Positions 24,701 to 37,100 of a DNA stretch of 64,000 nucleotides are shown piece after piece. The position numbers were made by a program, and so were the translations under genes. The DNA comes from Takakia lepidozioides. Its lineage: Eukaryota > Streptophyta > Takakiopsida > Takakiales > Takakiaceae. Numbering within the stretch: position 1 is the stretch's first letter; every line of letters starts with the position of its first letter. A model generated the notes under the pieces. The model made no database searches and was not told where the DNA came from. It worked only from the letters and a program-made list of their open reading frames with translations. The DNA lies in assembly GCA_030704615.1 (NCBI GenBank), contig CM060732.1, positions 37,243,053 through 37,307,052 on the forward strand, given 5' to 3'.

Positions 24701-27422
24701 GTCAAGGGCATCTGCCCGATCCTTTGTATCATGTACAGTGTGTGAAGCAGACTTGTTTTGACATGCGATGTCTCCGTCTCTCTGCAGAATGATGTGTGAA
24801 AGTCAAAATGAAATTCAAGGACCATCAACAGGGAACTGGAACCAAAGAACCACGGAACCACAAGTGGAACATGTAGAATGAGAAACCAACCTGTTCATAT
24901 CATTCATTGCCATCAGAAGACCCATCATGTCCCGTCACAATCCAACACCATCGATCGAACAGAATAATGTCACTCTTCCTCCTATGAGTGCAGCCTCCCA
25001 ATGACAGCCATCCATGCAAGCAACCGGTGGTTGCCATCCCAAACGTGAAACATCTTCCTGAGAATGCCTGGGTGGAAGGTTTCCTAGAGAGAAGAAGTTC
25101 GAAGGATTTGTTCACCTGTCTCCAAATGGGATCCCAGGAGTCCACGATTGACTCATCCACAAGGAGCTCATTGCCTCTGGAATCCCTTGTAGAAACGTAA
25201 AAGACTACGGATCCATCCAAATACCCATGAACAAACTCGGCCTCCAGCTTCAGGATGTCCTTGATGAGGGGTGGACGAACGACGGGCATGGAAACCAACC
25301 TACACAGGGGAATCTTCAACCTCCCACCCGGGGCAAGCATACTTTGCACCACAAGCTGAGAGTTTACCTTCTGACCACCCAGCATCTCAGCGGCTTTGTT
25401 TTCATAGAACTCATCGTCCACATCAACAATGATCTCCTTCCCCTGCCCCGAAGAGATCTCATCCGCCACACTTTGTATCTTCTCCTGCAGGGTTGTTCAT
25501 TCAAATTGATATAAGAGAGAGGCATGAAACGATGGTGTTTTGAGCATGGCAGACAGGCCCTGTGTGGCCCAATTTCTCATCAGAAAACAAGCATTGTGGG
25601 GGCCGAAAACACTGTGCGTTGCCGCACAATGTTTCAGCTTCCAAATAGTGGTGTTTTGAACATGATATTTGGCCCTATGTGGCACATTTCCACAAAAAAA
25701 AACAAGCAGAGAGGGGGCGAAAAAGGGGGCAAAAACAGTGTGCGTTGCCGCACACTCTTCGTGCTTCCAACTGTGTGAGTTTTGAGCATGCATACTAGCC
25801 CTGTTTGGCCCAATTTCACATAGAAAAACAAGCATAGAGGGGGCTCAAAACAGTGTGCGTTGCCGCACACTATCTGAGCTTCCAATAAGGGTTGGATTCA
25901 ACCTACCAGAGTGGCCCTAGGTGCCCGATTTTCACACCAAAAAACAAGCAGATAAGGGGGATCAAACAGTGTGCGTTGCCGCACACTATTTGAGCTTGCA
26001 ATAAGGTGTGATTTTAACAAGGCACAGTGGCCATGAGTGGCCGATTTTGAAATAAAAGAAAAGGCAGTGAAGGGGGCTCAAACAGTGTGCGTTGGCGCAC
26101 ACTGTTTGAGCTTCCATTTCGGCGTGGATTCAACCTGCCAGATTGGCCCTAGGTGCACAATATTCATGTCCAAAAACAAGCAAATCAGGGGGCTCAAACA
26201 GTGGGGGCTCAAACATTGTGCGTTGACGCACACTATTTGAGCTGCCAGGTAAGTGTGCATTGAACCTCAAAGACATGCCCTATGTGGCCGATTTTCACAT
26301 GAAAAAACAATGACAAGGTGGGCTCAAACAGTGTGCGTTGACGCATACTGTTTGAGCTGCCAGGTAAGTGTGCATTGAAGCTGAAAGAGATGCCCTATGT
26401 GGCCGATTTTCACTTGAAAAAAACAATGACAAGGTGGGCTCAAACAGTGTGCGTTGACGCATACTGTTTGAGCTGCTAGGTAAGTGTGCATTGAACCTCA
26501 AAGACATGCCCTATGTGGCCGATTTTCACATGAAAAAAACAATGACAAGGTGGGCTCAAACAGTGTGCGTTGACGCACACTGTTTGAGCTGCCAGGTAAG
26601 TGTGCATTGAACCTCAAAGAGATGCCCTATGTGGCCGATTTTCAAATGAAAAAAACAACGACAAGGTGGGCTCAAACAGTGTGCGTTGACGCACACTGCT
26701 GGAGCTGCCAGGAAATTATTGATTGAACCTCATAGAGATACCCTGTCTGGACGATTTTATTGTGAAAAAAACAATGAGAATGGGGGCTCGAACAATGTGC
26801 GTTGGCGCACACTGTTGGAGCTTCGAAATAGGGGTGGATTGAACCGGACAGAGAGGCCCATGTGTGCACCATTTCGACACCAAAAAACAAGGCATAAGGG
26901 GGGCTCAAATAGTGTGCGTTGATCCACACTGTTTGAGCTTCCAATTCGGGGTGGATTGAACCTGCCATAGTGGCCCTATGTGGCCGTTGGCACATCAAAA
27001 AACAAGCAAAATGGGGGGCTCAAACAATGTGCGTTGCCGCACACTGTTTGAGCTTCCAATTCGGGGTGGATTCAACCTGCCAGAGATGCCGTGTGTAGGC
27101 TATTTTCATATCAAAATACAAGCACAACTGGGGTTCACATCACCAATGAAGCACAAAGGTGGGTCTCAAACATTTTACCTTTTTTTTTTGCTGCTCCAGA
27201 AGACTCCCCAATCGCCAGATACCCTTTGCGCTTTGGACTGCTCTGTACGCCGAGCATGTTGTGGAGCATCTCCCCCATCCCCTTTTCCACTATCTGGTTC
27301 TTCGTGAGTCCAGCATCAACATCATCTTCGGCGTCCGTCTCTCCCTCGGATGTAGTCTCCTCCTCACCTGTTCTTGGAAGTATGGCGGGCTGCTGTTCTT
27401 CTCCAGAATCCTGCTCTTCCAT
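21746..27422 (-). pseudogene. Element A ParB-like/DNA methyltransferase fusion gene
   Basis: Spliced gene, same exon order as in element B. A likely first exon (27422 to about 27179) is acidic, followed by an intron filled with palindromes. The exon starting at 25484 carries a ParB-like domain (KIPLCRLVSMPVVR, then WDGNHR codons near 25041-25024). Later exons at about 24840-24610 (ETWYSLTREAFMEYMY), 24281-24030 (VKWLQIWNSDP), 23880-23660, 23520-23140 and 23102-22782 match exons of element B. The methyltransferase part runs from about 22780: LIILDIPDG (22729-22706), hydrophobic strand GVLVFIQS, then NGVPWRGAKERSPTFIQTIV, motif I VLDLSMGTSSS (about 22073-22043) and GIEGDVEIYKNLL (about 21895). 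Order IV-X-I is that of beta-class N4/N6 amino-methyltransferases. DGNHR sits in a shifted frame after a frameshift near 25050, and stops follow, so this copy is broken. Confidence 0.65.
25540..27090. repeat. Element A palindrome array, about 13 units of about 116 bp
   Basis: Each unit has a palindromic core, AGTGTGCGTTGCCGCACACT, inside longer arms (CTCAAAC left, GTTTGAG right) with a 4-base TTGN centre. A spacer with AAAACAAG and TGGCC words separates the cores. Core positions are near 25606, 25737, 25853, 25968, 26085, 26217, 26330, 26446, 26566, 26682, 26797, 26915 and 27028. Spacing is mostly 113-118 bp. The array lies between the presumed first and second exons of the element A ParB-methyltransferase gene, so it is probably intronic. 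Confidence 0.9.
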
Positions 27423-27551
27423 CGCCAGACTTTCCTCTTTGCCCTCTTCTTCCTTCTACTCTACTCTTTCCATCTCATTCTATCTCTGGCTCTATTCCTG
27501 TCCCTAGTGCTCGTGAAGTATAACGACTTCCTTCTCTTCCTCCTCCGGTGG

Positions 27552-27559
27552 AAACAAGG
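27552..27559. repeat. Left target-site duplication of element B (AAACAAGG)
   Basis: The same 8 bases recur at 42508-42515, directly outside the other terminal inverted repeat. An 8-bp duplication fits a cut-and-paste DNA transposon. Confidence 0.85.
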
Positions 27560-27580
27560 GAGGTTTACTATTTCATGAGC
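27560..27580 (+). repeat. Left terminal inverted repeat of element B
   Basis: 21 bp ending CTATTTCATGAGC. It matches the reverse complement of 42487-42507 at 17 of 21 positions, including the inner 13 bases exactly. Tandem CATGAGC words follow inward to about 27640. Confidence 0.85.
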
Positions 27581-28270
27581 AGAAACCATGAGCCATGAGC
27601 CATGAGCCGCATGAGCCGCATGAGCGGTGAGCCGAAGTCTAAGATACGCGGATTTCATGAGCGGACTCCTCCAAATTTGGAAATGCGGCAGATTAAACAA
27701 GTATTAAAATAATAGTTTTTTATTTGACCTTGCCGTTTTTGGACGTTCCAGATCATGTAATGCGGCGAAGATATGTCGTCAGTAACAAGTCCGCTCATGG
27801 TTTTTTAGATCCGCTCATGGAAATAAGTGACCGTGCAACGGGAAATCCAGTATACCACTGCAAAAGGACGTCGCATACTGGCCTGTATAGAGTATTCCGC
27901 GGTTTTACATGCCTTAACATTGGAATGAAGCTGACCCTTTTGCCGCGATTGAACCAATGGAGTCTGCACCAATACAGTCTGCAGTACTTTCAACAATTCT
28001 GTCTTCTTCGGGTATTCGGCGGGAAAGGTTTGCAACTGAACTGGGAAATAAGGTGCCGCATTAGGGTTCGCACGTGCGAAATTTCGGAGCGGTTTGGTGT
28101 TGGCGAAGGCCGCCTCTACCAGTACCTACGACGATACTTGGAAATGCGGCGCCGCATTTCCTTGTCGGAGGTCGAATGAGGAAAGCAAGTTTTCGGAAAG
28201 CAGAAAAACATGAACCCTCCAACATACAAAAATACATGCACGTGGAAACAAGTGAACGATATAGTATATC
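27581..28270. other. Subterminal region of element B
   Basis: Tandem CATGAGC words, then AT-rich sequence with scattered single copies of the element palindrome (a full site at about 28140-28162, half sites near 27680 and 28050). An open frame at 27724-28179 resembles nothing known to me and is probably fortuitous. Confidence 0.5.
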
Positions 28271-31200
28271 TTAGTTCGAGCAAAACAGGTTACTGGTAGG
28301 CAAGACATATGTCGGACCTTTCTGTGGCCAGAGTCTGAGGTACTGGCAGCAGTACAGTTCTACTATCCGAAAAGGATGGGCGTACCATTGTATGGGACCG
28401 CAAGCCAAGCTCACTGGTCCCCTGGATCCATATTCAGAAGAGTGTGAACCTCCTGGGGGGCTCAACCCTGGTGCATGTATGAAGTGATGAGTTGTGGAAT
28501 TACAACGGAGTCTCTTTAGGTACACGTAGTACAAATGCTTGCAAGGGCAGTATGATGCCCCCTTGTTCGCCATGATCTGGAAGTCGGTGCAATTGCAGGT
28601 GGGTAATTCTGAAATGGTGATGGTGTACACCTCATTGCGAACAGCTGAGCCTGCCGTGGCCATCTGATACACACGCCCGAATCCTGGTGGGGCACTTCTG
28701 TCGAGCTCTGGATTGTACAGTTCATCCGAAGTGCATTCCCATCCTTGTCTCGTTCACTTTTGAGGGAGGTCGCCGCCTCTTCGGTTTCCCCCAACGGTGT
28801 GTAGGATGCTTAGAGCTGTCGTGTCCCATTGTTCTTGCTCTCACAGGGGTCGGTGGTGGAGGCTGTGGAAGCGGAAATGGTTGTCTGGGGACGTCAGTGC
28901 GCGCTGCACCATCCGAAATCCTGCGGCGGTAAGGGCGTCGGCCTCAACCTGACTCAGATCGCAGCCTGGTTCCACCGGCCACACCGGGGGAGCCTCTGGC
29001 ATTGTTTGTATGCCGTACTGGGCTTTCCATACACGCAAGTCATAATGTCGTGCCTGCAGAACCAGAACTGGGTGGTTGTCGCCTCCGCAAACTTTGCATG
29101 GACAAATCTTCCTGTAAAAGTAGGAGCAGGGACAGCCCCATCTGGATTCCTCCTTATCATCTCTAAACAACGTTGCCGTGTATCCACACGAATTGCGGAA
29201 CACCTTCCTCGAAACGACGGCTTTGTGCGAGCAATTCTCCACTGTGATGCAGACACAGTCGTCCACAATGGCTTGGCCATACTGCATAACAGCGGGCGGA
29301 ATCTGGGGCAAGGGAGCGGTGGGAATTTTGCACGAAATCCCCGGTTGAAGGCGACGGCGATCTGGAATTTCTTGGGCTTCCACTGCTGGAAGACACATTG
29401 TGCGGCAACATGACGGGACCTCGAGGTGCTGTCCGAATGTTCCTGTCGGATCTCCAGGAATCCTCTTCGCACCCGGGTTCCTCTTCAATCCTCCGCCTGA
29501 CAGGGCGAGTCCGGACGTCCCCTCTAGGTGTTCACCTCTGCGGTGCAGAGGCGTCCCTTTGATCTTCTCTCGCAATGCTGTCGCCCATTTCACTGGATTC
29601 TTGGACCTCGAAGCTGTTCGTACCAACAATTCCTCCCTGTCCGGCCCAAAGCCCCATTGTTTGCCGCTCAGGAACTTGTAGTACGTGGCTTGCTGCATGA
29701 TTGCTCTGTCGATGTCCTCCGTTGTGGCCGTCACTACGTCCACCAGATGTGCGGCAGAAGACGCTCGCCAGGAGGAGTGGACCGATTCTGCCATATTCGT
29801 GTTCGGCATGTCCGTGTCGGAATCCAAGCACCGCTCCTAGAAGGACACAAACAATGGTGAGGGACCAATCGAAATGTCCGTAACAGAAAGACAAATGAAC
29901 GAAAAATGACAGCAGCCTACCTCCCGCATGTACTGTCCGAACTGTCGATACCGAAAATGCCACCACCCCAACCAGCTGTGCAATGCTCCCAGATTGGTTG
30001 TCTCCACTGCACCTGACGTGTTCCACCAAGCCTCGATGATAGCAAACTTAACCTCCGCGTCATCAAATGTGGGTGCATCCTTCCACGCCGTACAAAGGAC
30101 ACGGTGTTCAGCCTGGAATGAGCTAGCAACAAATTTGGTAGTGTAGTGGGATAGACTCTGCATCCAATGGAATCCACAGGATCTCTCTTTCCCTCCATTG
30201 GAACATTGGGGTCCTCACCGTACACACGCCGCACCGCTGCCCAGTTGGCCTGAGCGTTGTCTGCCATGAATCCCCTGAAATTGGGCTCTGGCAATCCCGC
30301 CCTTGCCATCTGCTCGTTTATGCCCTCCCACAGATGCATCTCGGACTGTGTGTCCTCCCCTTTCATCTCGCAGATTGCAATCGTCATGAGCCTCTTGGAG
30401 TGATAGTCATAAACATGCGCACCCATAGTCACCCACTGATGGTTTGTAATTCGCTTGATGTGATCAAACATCACCCAAGCATTCGACAAGTTTCCAGTTG
30501 TCATGCGAGTGACCAAGTCGACTCCACTCCCAGGCCCACACGTCGACATTTTGAAAATGTAACAACGATCGGATTCGCTGCCTTGCCCTGGAAAAACCTG
30601 CTACCTTGGATGTAGTCATATCCAGTCATTCGTTTCACCTCCAGGATTGAGTACATGTCCGACCCCCTGCCGAACTCCTGCTTGCAAGATACGATGTGAT
30701 TCCGCACATTCGGACTACAAACGTGCGAGACGGACTCCAAGAGGTCACGCATCTCGTCTTCGTCAAGGGCTCTCGGTCGGAACCATCTTCAGACATGATT
30801 TTGCCAAGAGCAATCTTGTGGGCTGCCTTCAGCTGAATCTGCTTTGGTCTGGCTCCGGGGCTCAATTTCACCTCCTCTTTTATGATGTCGTGTGCTTCCT
30901 GCACAGCCTCACGCATGTTGCCTCTCGCCAAGGGGTGGCAGTGGACCCCAACGTGTATGCAAGCTCTAGTCAAGTCCGGGAGCAAATGGATTACGTAATA
31001 TTGCTTGGCTCTGCACATGGACATGCACGTCGGTGGTTCTTTGCAATGTGCACACTTGAAAGAACCCGCAGGAGCTTGGCTGGAGACAATGAATGGATGA
31101 TGCGTTGTGCCAGTCCAATCCGTCTCGTTTCTCCGCCCTCCTTTGGAGAGAAAGTGGAAGCAGGGGATTGAGGCACCTCAGCTTCCCCGCACAGAGGACA

Positions 31201-32061
31201 TATCGTACACGAACACCATCAGCAATTTTCGTGCTACTGGTCTTCGTCACACACCAGGGTGTCCGTCATGCTTTCGATCCATGTCTGTTAACATCCGGAG
31301 GCTTTGTTTGACGAAGAAACAGGTGGAAACTCGAAGATGACATTGCCATCGACTTCGGGAGGCAGAAACGTTACCTTTCTGACTGGGAATTTGGCATAGT
31401 CGAGAGCAGCCAGCTCGGAGCGAGAACCATCGAGGTGATGTTGTCGTAGGAGCTGCACAATGGACCGGGTTGGAGTTATGCTCGAGGGCACATGCGTAGC
31501 ACCTACAGAGACGTCCATGCCGGATTTGAACGACCGTGTGGAGGACATGGGTACCTCAATGCAATCATCTTCCTCGTCGGAAATGTCGAATACGTCCACA
31601 CGAGAAGCTATGGAGGGTCTTGACGGTCCAGGTCGGGAATGATTATCGTTGCATACCTCTCTGTTGGCAGTGGCCGCCTGTCGGTTTCCGGACTCCTTTG
31701 TGGATGGTGTGGGCAGCGACTGATTCGGAAAGGGAATGGGCATTCCCACAGCTCGGTACAGGATGGTGTCTGACGGGGGAACGTGCCATTCGATTCCGCA
31801 ACCTCCGTCGTTACCTAGCACGACAATGGTCTCGTCAACCTGTCCAGGAACATCCTTCCTTTCTTCTTCCAAATAAACTGTGCCCGGTTTGAGCTTGAAT
31901 TTGGAACAAAGGTAAGTTTCAGTCACTCTGCAAAGTCCTCCCTCGTTTGGGATCCAGGCTCTCCCAAGTTGCGGAGGACAGCAAACTATAGCGTAGGAAT
32001 TCGGAGCCATCGAACACCGCACGAGTTGGCAAGTGCGAGGTTCAGTATAGCGACAGACCAA
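28271..32061 (-). pseudogene. Element B MULE-like transposase with SWIM zinc finger
   Basis: Transposase of the Mutator-like kind, read leftwards. N-terminal part 32061-31288 ends PPEVDGNVIFEFPPVSSSNK, matching the element A transposase. A Cys/His-rich segment lies at about 31250-31000 and a helical segment at 31024-30635. The RNase-H-like catalytic region (30549-29840) has VMFDHIKR, AHVYDYHSKRLMTIAICEMK, GFMADNAQANWAAVRRVYGE and a C-x-x-H-W motif followed by WWHFRYRQFGQYM. Then a Cys-rich stretch (GCPCSYFYRKICPCKVC) at about 29090. The C-terminal SWIM finger, CNCTDF then CPCKH, lies at 28600-28535. A one-base frameshift near 30190 separates GFMADN from the C-x-x-H-W motif, so the copy is probably inactive. 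The divergently placed partner is the ParB-methyltransferase gene across the palindrome array. Confidence 0.72.
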
Positions 32062-32414
32062 GGCTCACAGGCACCATGCGGAGTCCATCGACGATTGGAA
32101 GTCGCACATTGAAGTGGAAAGTATTGTTTCAAGCTACATGCATGAAGGTGGAGGTTTGATTCCATAGCCAGTAAGTATGACAATGATGGCCGATTCGGCG
32201 ACGAAATAACATCTCTGACAGTTTCTCCTGAGGGTGGATCCAGCAGTATTCTCGGTGCAGACAGGAACGTTCGCACTGACAAGTGCCAGGACTTAGTTAA
32301 AACGGTCAGACCAAGTTGTGCTCATCAAGACTGGCCGCAATTGTGTTGTTTCGGAACAATGCAACCCATTGAGGTTCCAGATTTCCCGTCCCGAGTGATT
32401 CTTTCGATTGCTGG

Positions 32415-33860
32415 TGGACGGAAATACGGCGCCGCATTTCCGTATTGCATCTTGGTCATGCACCAGAGCGACGGAAATGCGGCACCGAGTTTCCGTCCGG
32501 GGAACCTTTATACTCTCCAGAACGGAAATGCGGTAACGCATTTCCATCCAGCAAGCACCATGGAACGTGGAACGGAAAGTACCGCATTTCCGTTCTGATT
32601 GAGAATTATGAACAACGGGAACAGAAATGCGGCACCGCATTTCCGTCCGAGTCGCACTTTCCGACATTCCTTTTGAGTCTCCAGAACGGAAATGCACGCA
32701 TTTTCCAACAAGCACGGTATGTGAAGGTGGAACGGAAATGCGGTACCGCATTTCCGTTCTGATTGAGAATTATGAACAACGGGAACAGAAATGCGGCACC
32801 GCATTTCCGTCCGAGTCGCACTTTTCGACATTCCAGAACGGAAATGCGGCGCCGCATTTCCATTTTGTATCTGATTGGAGCCGGTTCCGACCGCTTGCGC
32901 AATTCCGACCAGACATTCATCCAGAACGGAAATGCGGTACCGCATTTCCGTTCTGACTGAAAATCGTGAACCATCGGAACTGAAATGCGGCAGCGCATTT
33001 CCATCCGAGTCGCACCTCCCAACATTCCAGAACGAAATGCGGCACCGCATTTCCGTTCTGATGAAAAATGAAACATCGGAACTGAAATGCGGTACCGCAT
33101 TTCCGTCGGAGTCGCACCTTCCGACATTCCAAAACGGAAATGCGGCGCCGCATTTCCGTTTTGTATGTGAGGCATGGAGCTGTGGAACGAAAATGCGGCA
33201 CCGCATTTCCGCCAGCGTCAGACCTTAATACTCTACAGAACGGAAATGCGGTACCGCATTTCCGTTCTGACTGAAAATCGTGCGCAACGGGAACAGAAAT
33301 GCGGCACCGCATTTCCGTCCGAGTCGCACCTTCCGACATTCTCGAACGGAAATGCGGCGCCGCATTTCCGTTTTGTATGCCTGGAACGGAAATGCCGCAT
33401 TTCCATCCATGTGAGACCTTCAAACTTTCCAGACGGAAATGCGGCACCGCATTTCTGTCCAGGTGAGACCTCTATACTTTCCGAACGGAAATGTGGCACG
33501 GCATTTTTTCATCAACAGGGAACGGAAAACCGCATTTCCGTTCACATTGAAAATCATGAACCACGGGAACTGAAATTTGTGCCTTCCGTCCGAATCGCAC
33601 CTTTCGACATTCCAGAACGGAAATGCGGCGCCGCATTTCCCTTTGTATCTCATACATGGAGCTGTGGGACGGAAATGCGGCACCGTATTTCCGTTCAACA
33701 ACTAAGGTATGTGAAGGTGGAACGGAAATGCGGTGCCGCATTTTCTTCCAACAAGTACGGATGTGTAGCTTCGTGATGGTACTTAACGGAAATGCGGCGC
33801 CGCATTCGCATTTTCACTCCAACTCATCAGACGCTGGGACGGAAATGCCTTGAAATGTGA
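32415..33860. repeat. Element B palindrome array 1, about 28 sites
   Basis: Core GAAATGCGGCGCCGCATTTC with variable central bases (GC, AC, TA, TG, AG). Most sites are spaced 50-56 bp, for example near 32732, 32785, 32838, 32924, 32980, 33034, 33085, 33137, 33190, 33240, 33294 and 33345. Spacers include the words GAGTCGCAC, GACATTCCAGAACG and TTCTGA. The array lies between the divergent transposase and ParB-methyltransferase genes. It is open in several frames on both strands only because the repeat lacks stops. Confidence 0.92.
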
Positions 33861-34152
33861 ACACGTGGAGCAACGGAATTGGCACATGTCGGCACTCTAT
33901 CTGACTGAAGGGCATGAGGCGGCGCGGCCTGACCGTTGGATAATGATGTTTGTTTTTCGGACGGCAGGCGTACCTGAACGATTCGAATTTCGTAATGACG
34001 CAAACTCCACGAGGAGACACTTTTCGTCCAACCCTTTCGAACCCAAGTGGTGCATCACCGCCGTTTCATCTACTTTTGTCGTGTCTCCTCAGTCACCCCT
34101 CTCGCGCCCTTTCCATCTGCACTCTTTGCCCCTTTTCCCTCTCTCTGTTCTT

Positions 34153-37100
34153 ATGCTCGAACCTGAGAGGGGGGGAGTTCGTGCACCAGACAGGAGACCT
34201 CGTCGCAAGCTCCGAAAATTATACTTCGGACGTAGGCCAATGCCGAAGGGGAGGAAGCAGATGCGTCTACAGGAGGAGATTGCCATCTCCGAGCAGCAGG
34301 CCACTCAGGCAACCCAGCCACCAGTGAGAGCTCCATGCGATCGGGGCTGCGCGCAGCTGATCGAGCACCGAACCCCCCATTTTGCTTCTGTAATTCTTAC
34401 TGAATGCTAGGAGACTTGAATGCAGAACATGTTTGCATGCCTAACAGGAAAGGTGGACGTGCTGGAGGGATCGCAGGAATCCGAAGAGCCGCAGGAAGAG
34501 TCCGAGGAGCTAGCTGCAGCACGTACACCCACCCGATCCCCGAGCGCGGGTATTCCTGCCGGGCCTAGCCCTGTGCGATTCAAAGACGCGTCTTCGAAGG
34601 GCAAGTTCAAAGCCCAGAGATCGACTCGCGTTTCGGTCATGGAGAATCGCCAGCAGGGGTCGGGCCCTTCTCCAGCAAAGTCGAAGAAGAAGCAGCCCGT
34701 CCCTCTACTGGCTTCTGAACCGGCTCAGGCCGATTCACCCCCCAACGCGAATGAAGCAGGAAGACAGATTCAATTGCAGCAGACACCTTCACCTGCAAGG
34801 ATGAGGAAGCAGAAGGCAATCAGGGCGACGGCCGAACAATCTCCCGCAAAACCGCTTCCACGAGCTGAAGCTCAGTTCCTGGAGGATTTCCCGCCTGCAG
34901 ATGTTGGGGCCGACTCTGCTGCAGCGAAAGGCAATGGGATCGACCGTTGATCTCGATTTGGTACCGGAGGAGGGTGCTGCCGCTGAACGTTCGGCAGACC
35001 TCACCACCGATGAGCAAGCAGGCCCGGAGGAGGCCTCTGCAATGGCAGAATTGCCCGCACACAGGCCCCAGAGTGCAGCTCCAGTTGAGGATGCTCCAGC
35101 TGCTCAGCCACTACCGGCACCTACAGACATGTCTCCGGAGGATTTCAAAAGTGCAGCGGATAAAATGTTGGAGGAGACACACAGTAGCATTGGCAGAGTT
35201 CTGGGCAGCAGGGTATTCCAGCGGACTCTTCGAATCCCACTCTGTCGCATGGTCTCCCTTCCCATCGTCAGGCAGGCCCTTCCCGGAGATGTGGATAAGC
35301 TCAAGTTCGCATTTCGAGAAGGGTACCGTCTGGGATCGGCAGCGTTTTACGTTTCCATTGAGAATGAGGACGGCGAAACTCGTGGACCCACTGCCGATGA
35401 ATTGTCAACGTGGGATACCCACTGGCACACTCGCAACCACGAATTCGAGGCGACGCAATCCGACTTCGGCCATATGTCGGGTAAAATGTTCTTTGTGTGG
35501 GACGGGAATCACCGACTTCTCGCCTGGTGGGAGTACATCAAGCAGAACCATGCCAAGCACATTGGCTGGCATTACATGGTGGAGTGTGTCATCCTCAAGG
35601 TGAAGGCGGCAGACTCCTCCCTCAAGAATGCCATGGCGGACCTCAACTCGTAAGATACTCATACCCTCCCTAGCACGTTCGAAATGCGGTGCCGCATTTC
35701 GGTTTCCATTCTGGTTTGTTTCCGTGCTTCCGTGTACTGAACTGGAGAGTGTGCCTTGCAGGGTCACTGAGAATGCGTACGTGCATACCCACATGGCACA
35801 TATGCTGTACAGGGTGAGGAAAACTGGTCTCACTGATCCGCAGATGTTTGCGGAAATGCTGGAGCCCGAGCTCATTCAGAAAGCCGTTGCAAAAACAGAC
35901 CGGACATGGTATCGTCTCACTATGGATGGAATGGTGGAGGTGATATACGAAGTAAGTCGTCCTCCAATTTCCCTCTGCTCATCCTTCCCCAATTTCCAGT
36001 AATCTTTCCACATGAATCGAATGTAACGCTTCTGCATGTTTTTGTTGGCAGTCAAACATCAAGCTGGATTTGGCCCATGCCAAACGCTTCTTCATGGAAA
36101 GTGAGGGGCAGGTCAAAACGTTGCAGTCATTGACTGAGCACTTGAAGGAAGCCGGTGTCAAGTCCAGAACCAAATACAAGTCAAAGCTTGTGAAGCTGGT
36201 GGCAATTGCAGATCGGCACTTGGAAAGGACTTCATCCCCGAGATTGCAAAACACTATTCTCGGGCCATGCAGCCGACCATGCAATTGGAGAAACTGCATC
36301 ACCTCTCAACGGCATGTGTGGAGGCGAAAGAGAAGGTGAGGTTTCAATGCACTGAAGTTCCTTCCTAGCAATAGCCACTCTCTTCCACTGACATTGGATC
36401 GGAAATGGCAGACACGGTGGCTGTCGATCTGGAATGCATCCGAGAGCATAAGGACAATGTGGTCTTTTCCACTGGAAGTTTCCGACCCTGCAGTGGATGT
36501 GTGGCTCAACCGCATGACTTGGTGGTTCCAGGTAATTCAAGGTACTTCCCCAGATTTGCTTTTCTGACATGAATTCCCTGAACTGCTACGTGACAATGCA
36601 TTTGGGAATCGCAGGTAATGTCGAATGCGAAGGAGCAAGTCGTAATGCACACAAATTCGTTCGGCTTGTACGTCAAATGGGATGGAACACAGACATTGGA
36701 AGACTACGTGACACGTTTCAGATGTGCGTACAAGGACAACCTTTTCGCCAGAGCTACAGACAGCAAGAAGGAGCGTGGAGTTTACACATCAGGAGGGAGC
36801 GGGGAAAGCTGCAATGCGAATTGTTTACAGGTGAAGCACAGCTGCCCTTGTATGCGAAGCCTGGTTACGAGGTTTGTCTCGGAAATGCGGCACCGCATTC
36901 GCATTTTATGTTTTCGGTGGCACTCTGCCAGTAGGTTGGTCTCAATTTTGCTCACGCATGCTGACTGCCTTGCAGGTATATGAAATACGTGCTCCTTCAG
37001 ACAGGGGCCCTGGCTCAAGAGCCCCCGTTCTTCATGGCTTGGACCGTGGCGGGCCCAAGCTGTGTCTACACACCCGAGATGCAGAAACAATGGCATCCCG

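Noticed and set aside
25540-27090. CRISPR-like array of regularly spaced repeats
   Set aside because: The spacers are themselves similar to each other, the repeats are long palindromes, no cas genes are present and the surroundings are eukaryotic with introns.
28954-29472. Second minus-strand protein overlapping the transposase region
   Set aside because: It overlaps the better frame carrying the Cys-rich transposase segment, which has a counterpart in element A. The overlapping frame has none.
32508-33776. Long open frames through the element B palindrome array on both strands, rich in repeated Arg, Cys, Gly and Phe
   Set aside because: They exist because the 50-56 bp repeat unit happens to lack stops in several frames. 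They overlap on both strands and follow the palindrome exactly, with no start context or splice sites.
33850-34410. Start of the element B ParB-methyltransferase gene at 33850
   Set aside because: The frame from 33850 begins inside the last palindromes of the array. An ATG at about 34153, followed by a basic Gln-rich segment and a GT donor at 34324, fits better, though it is not proven.
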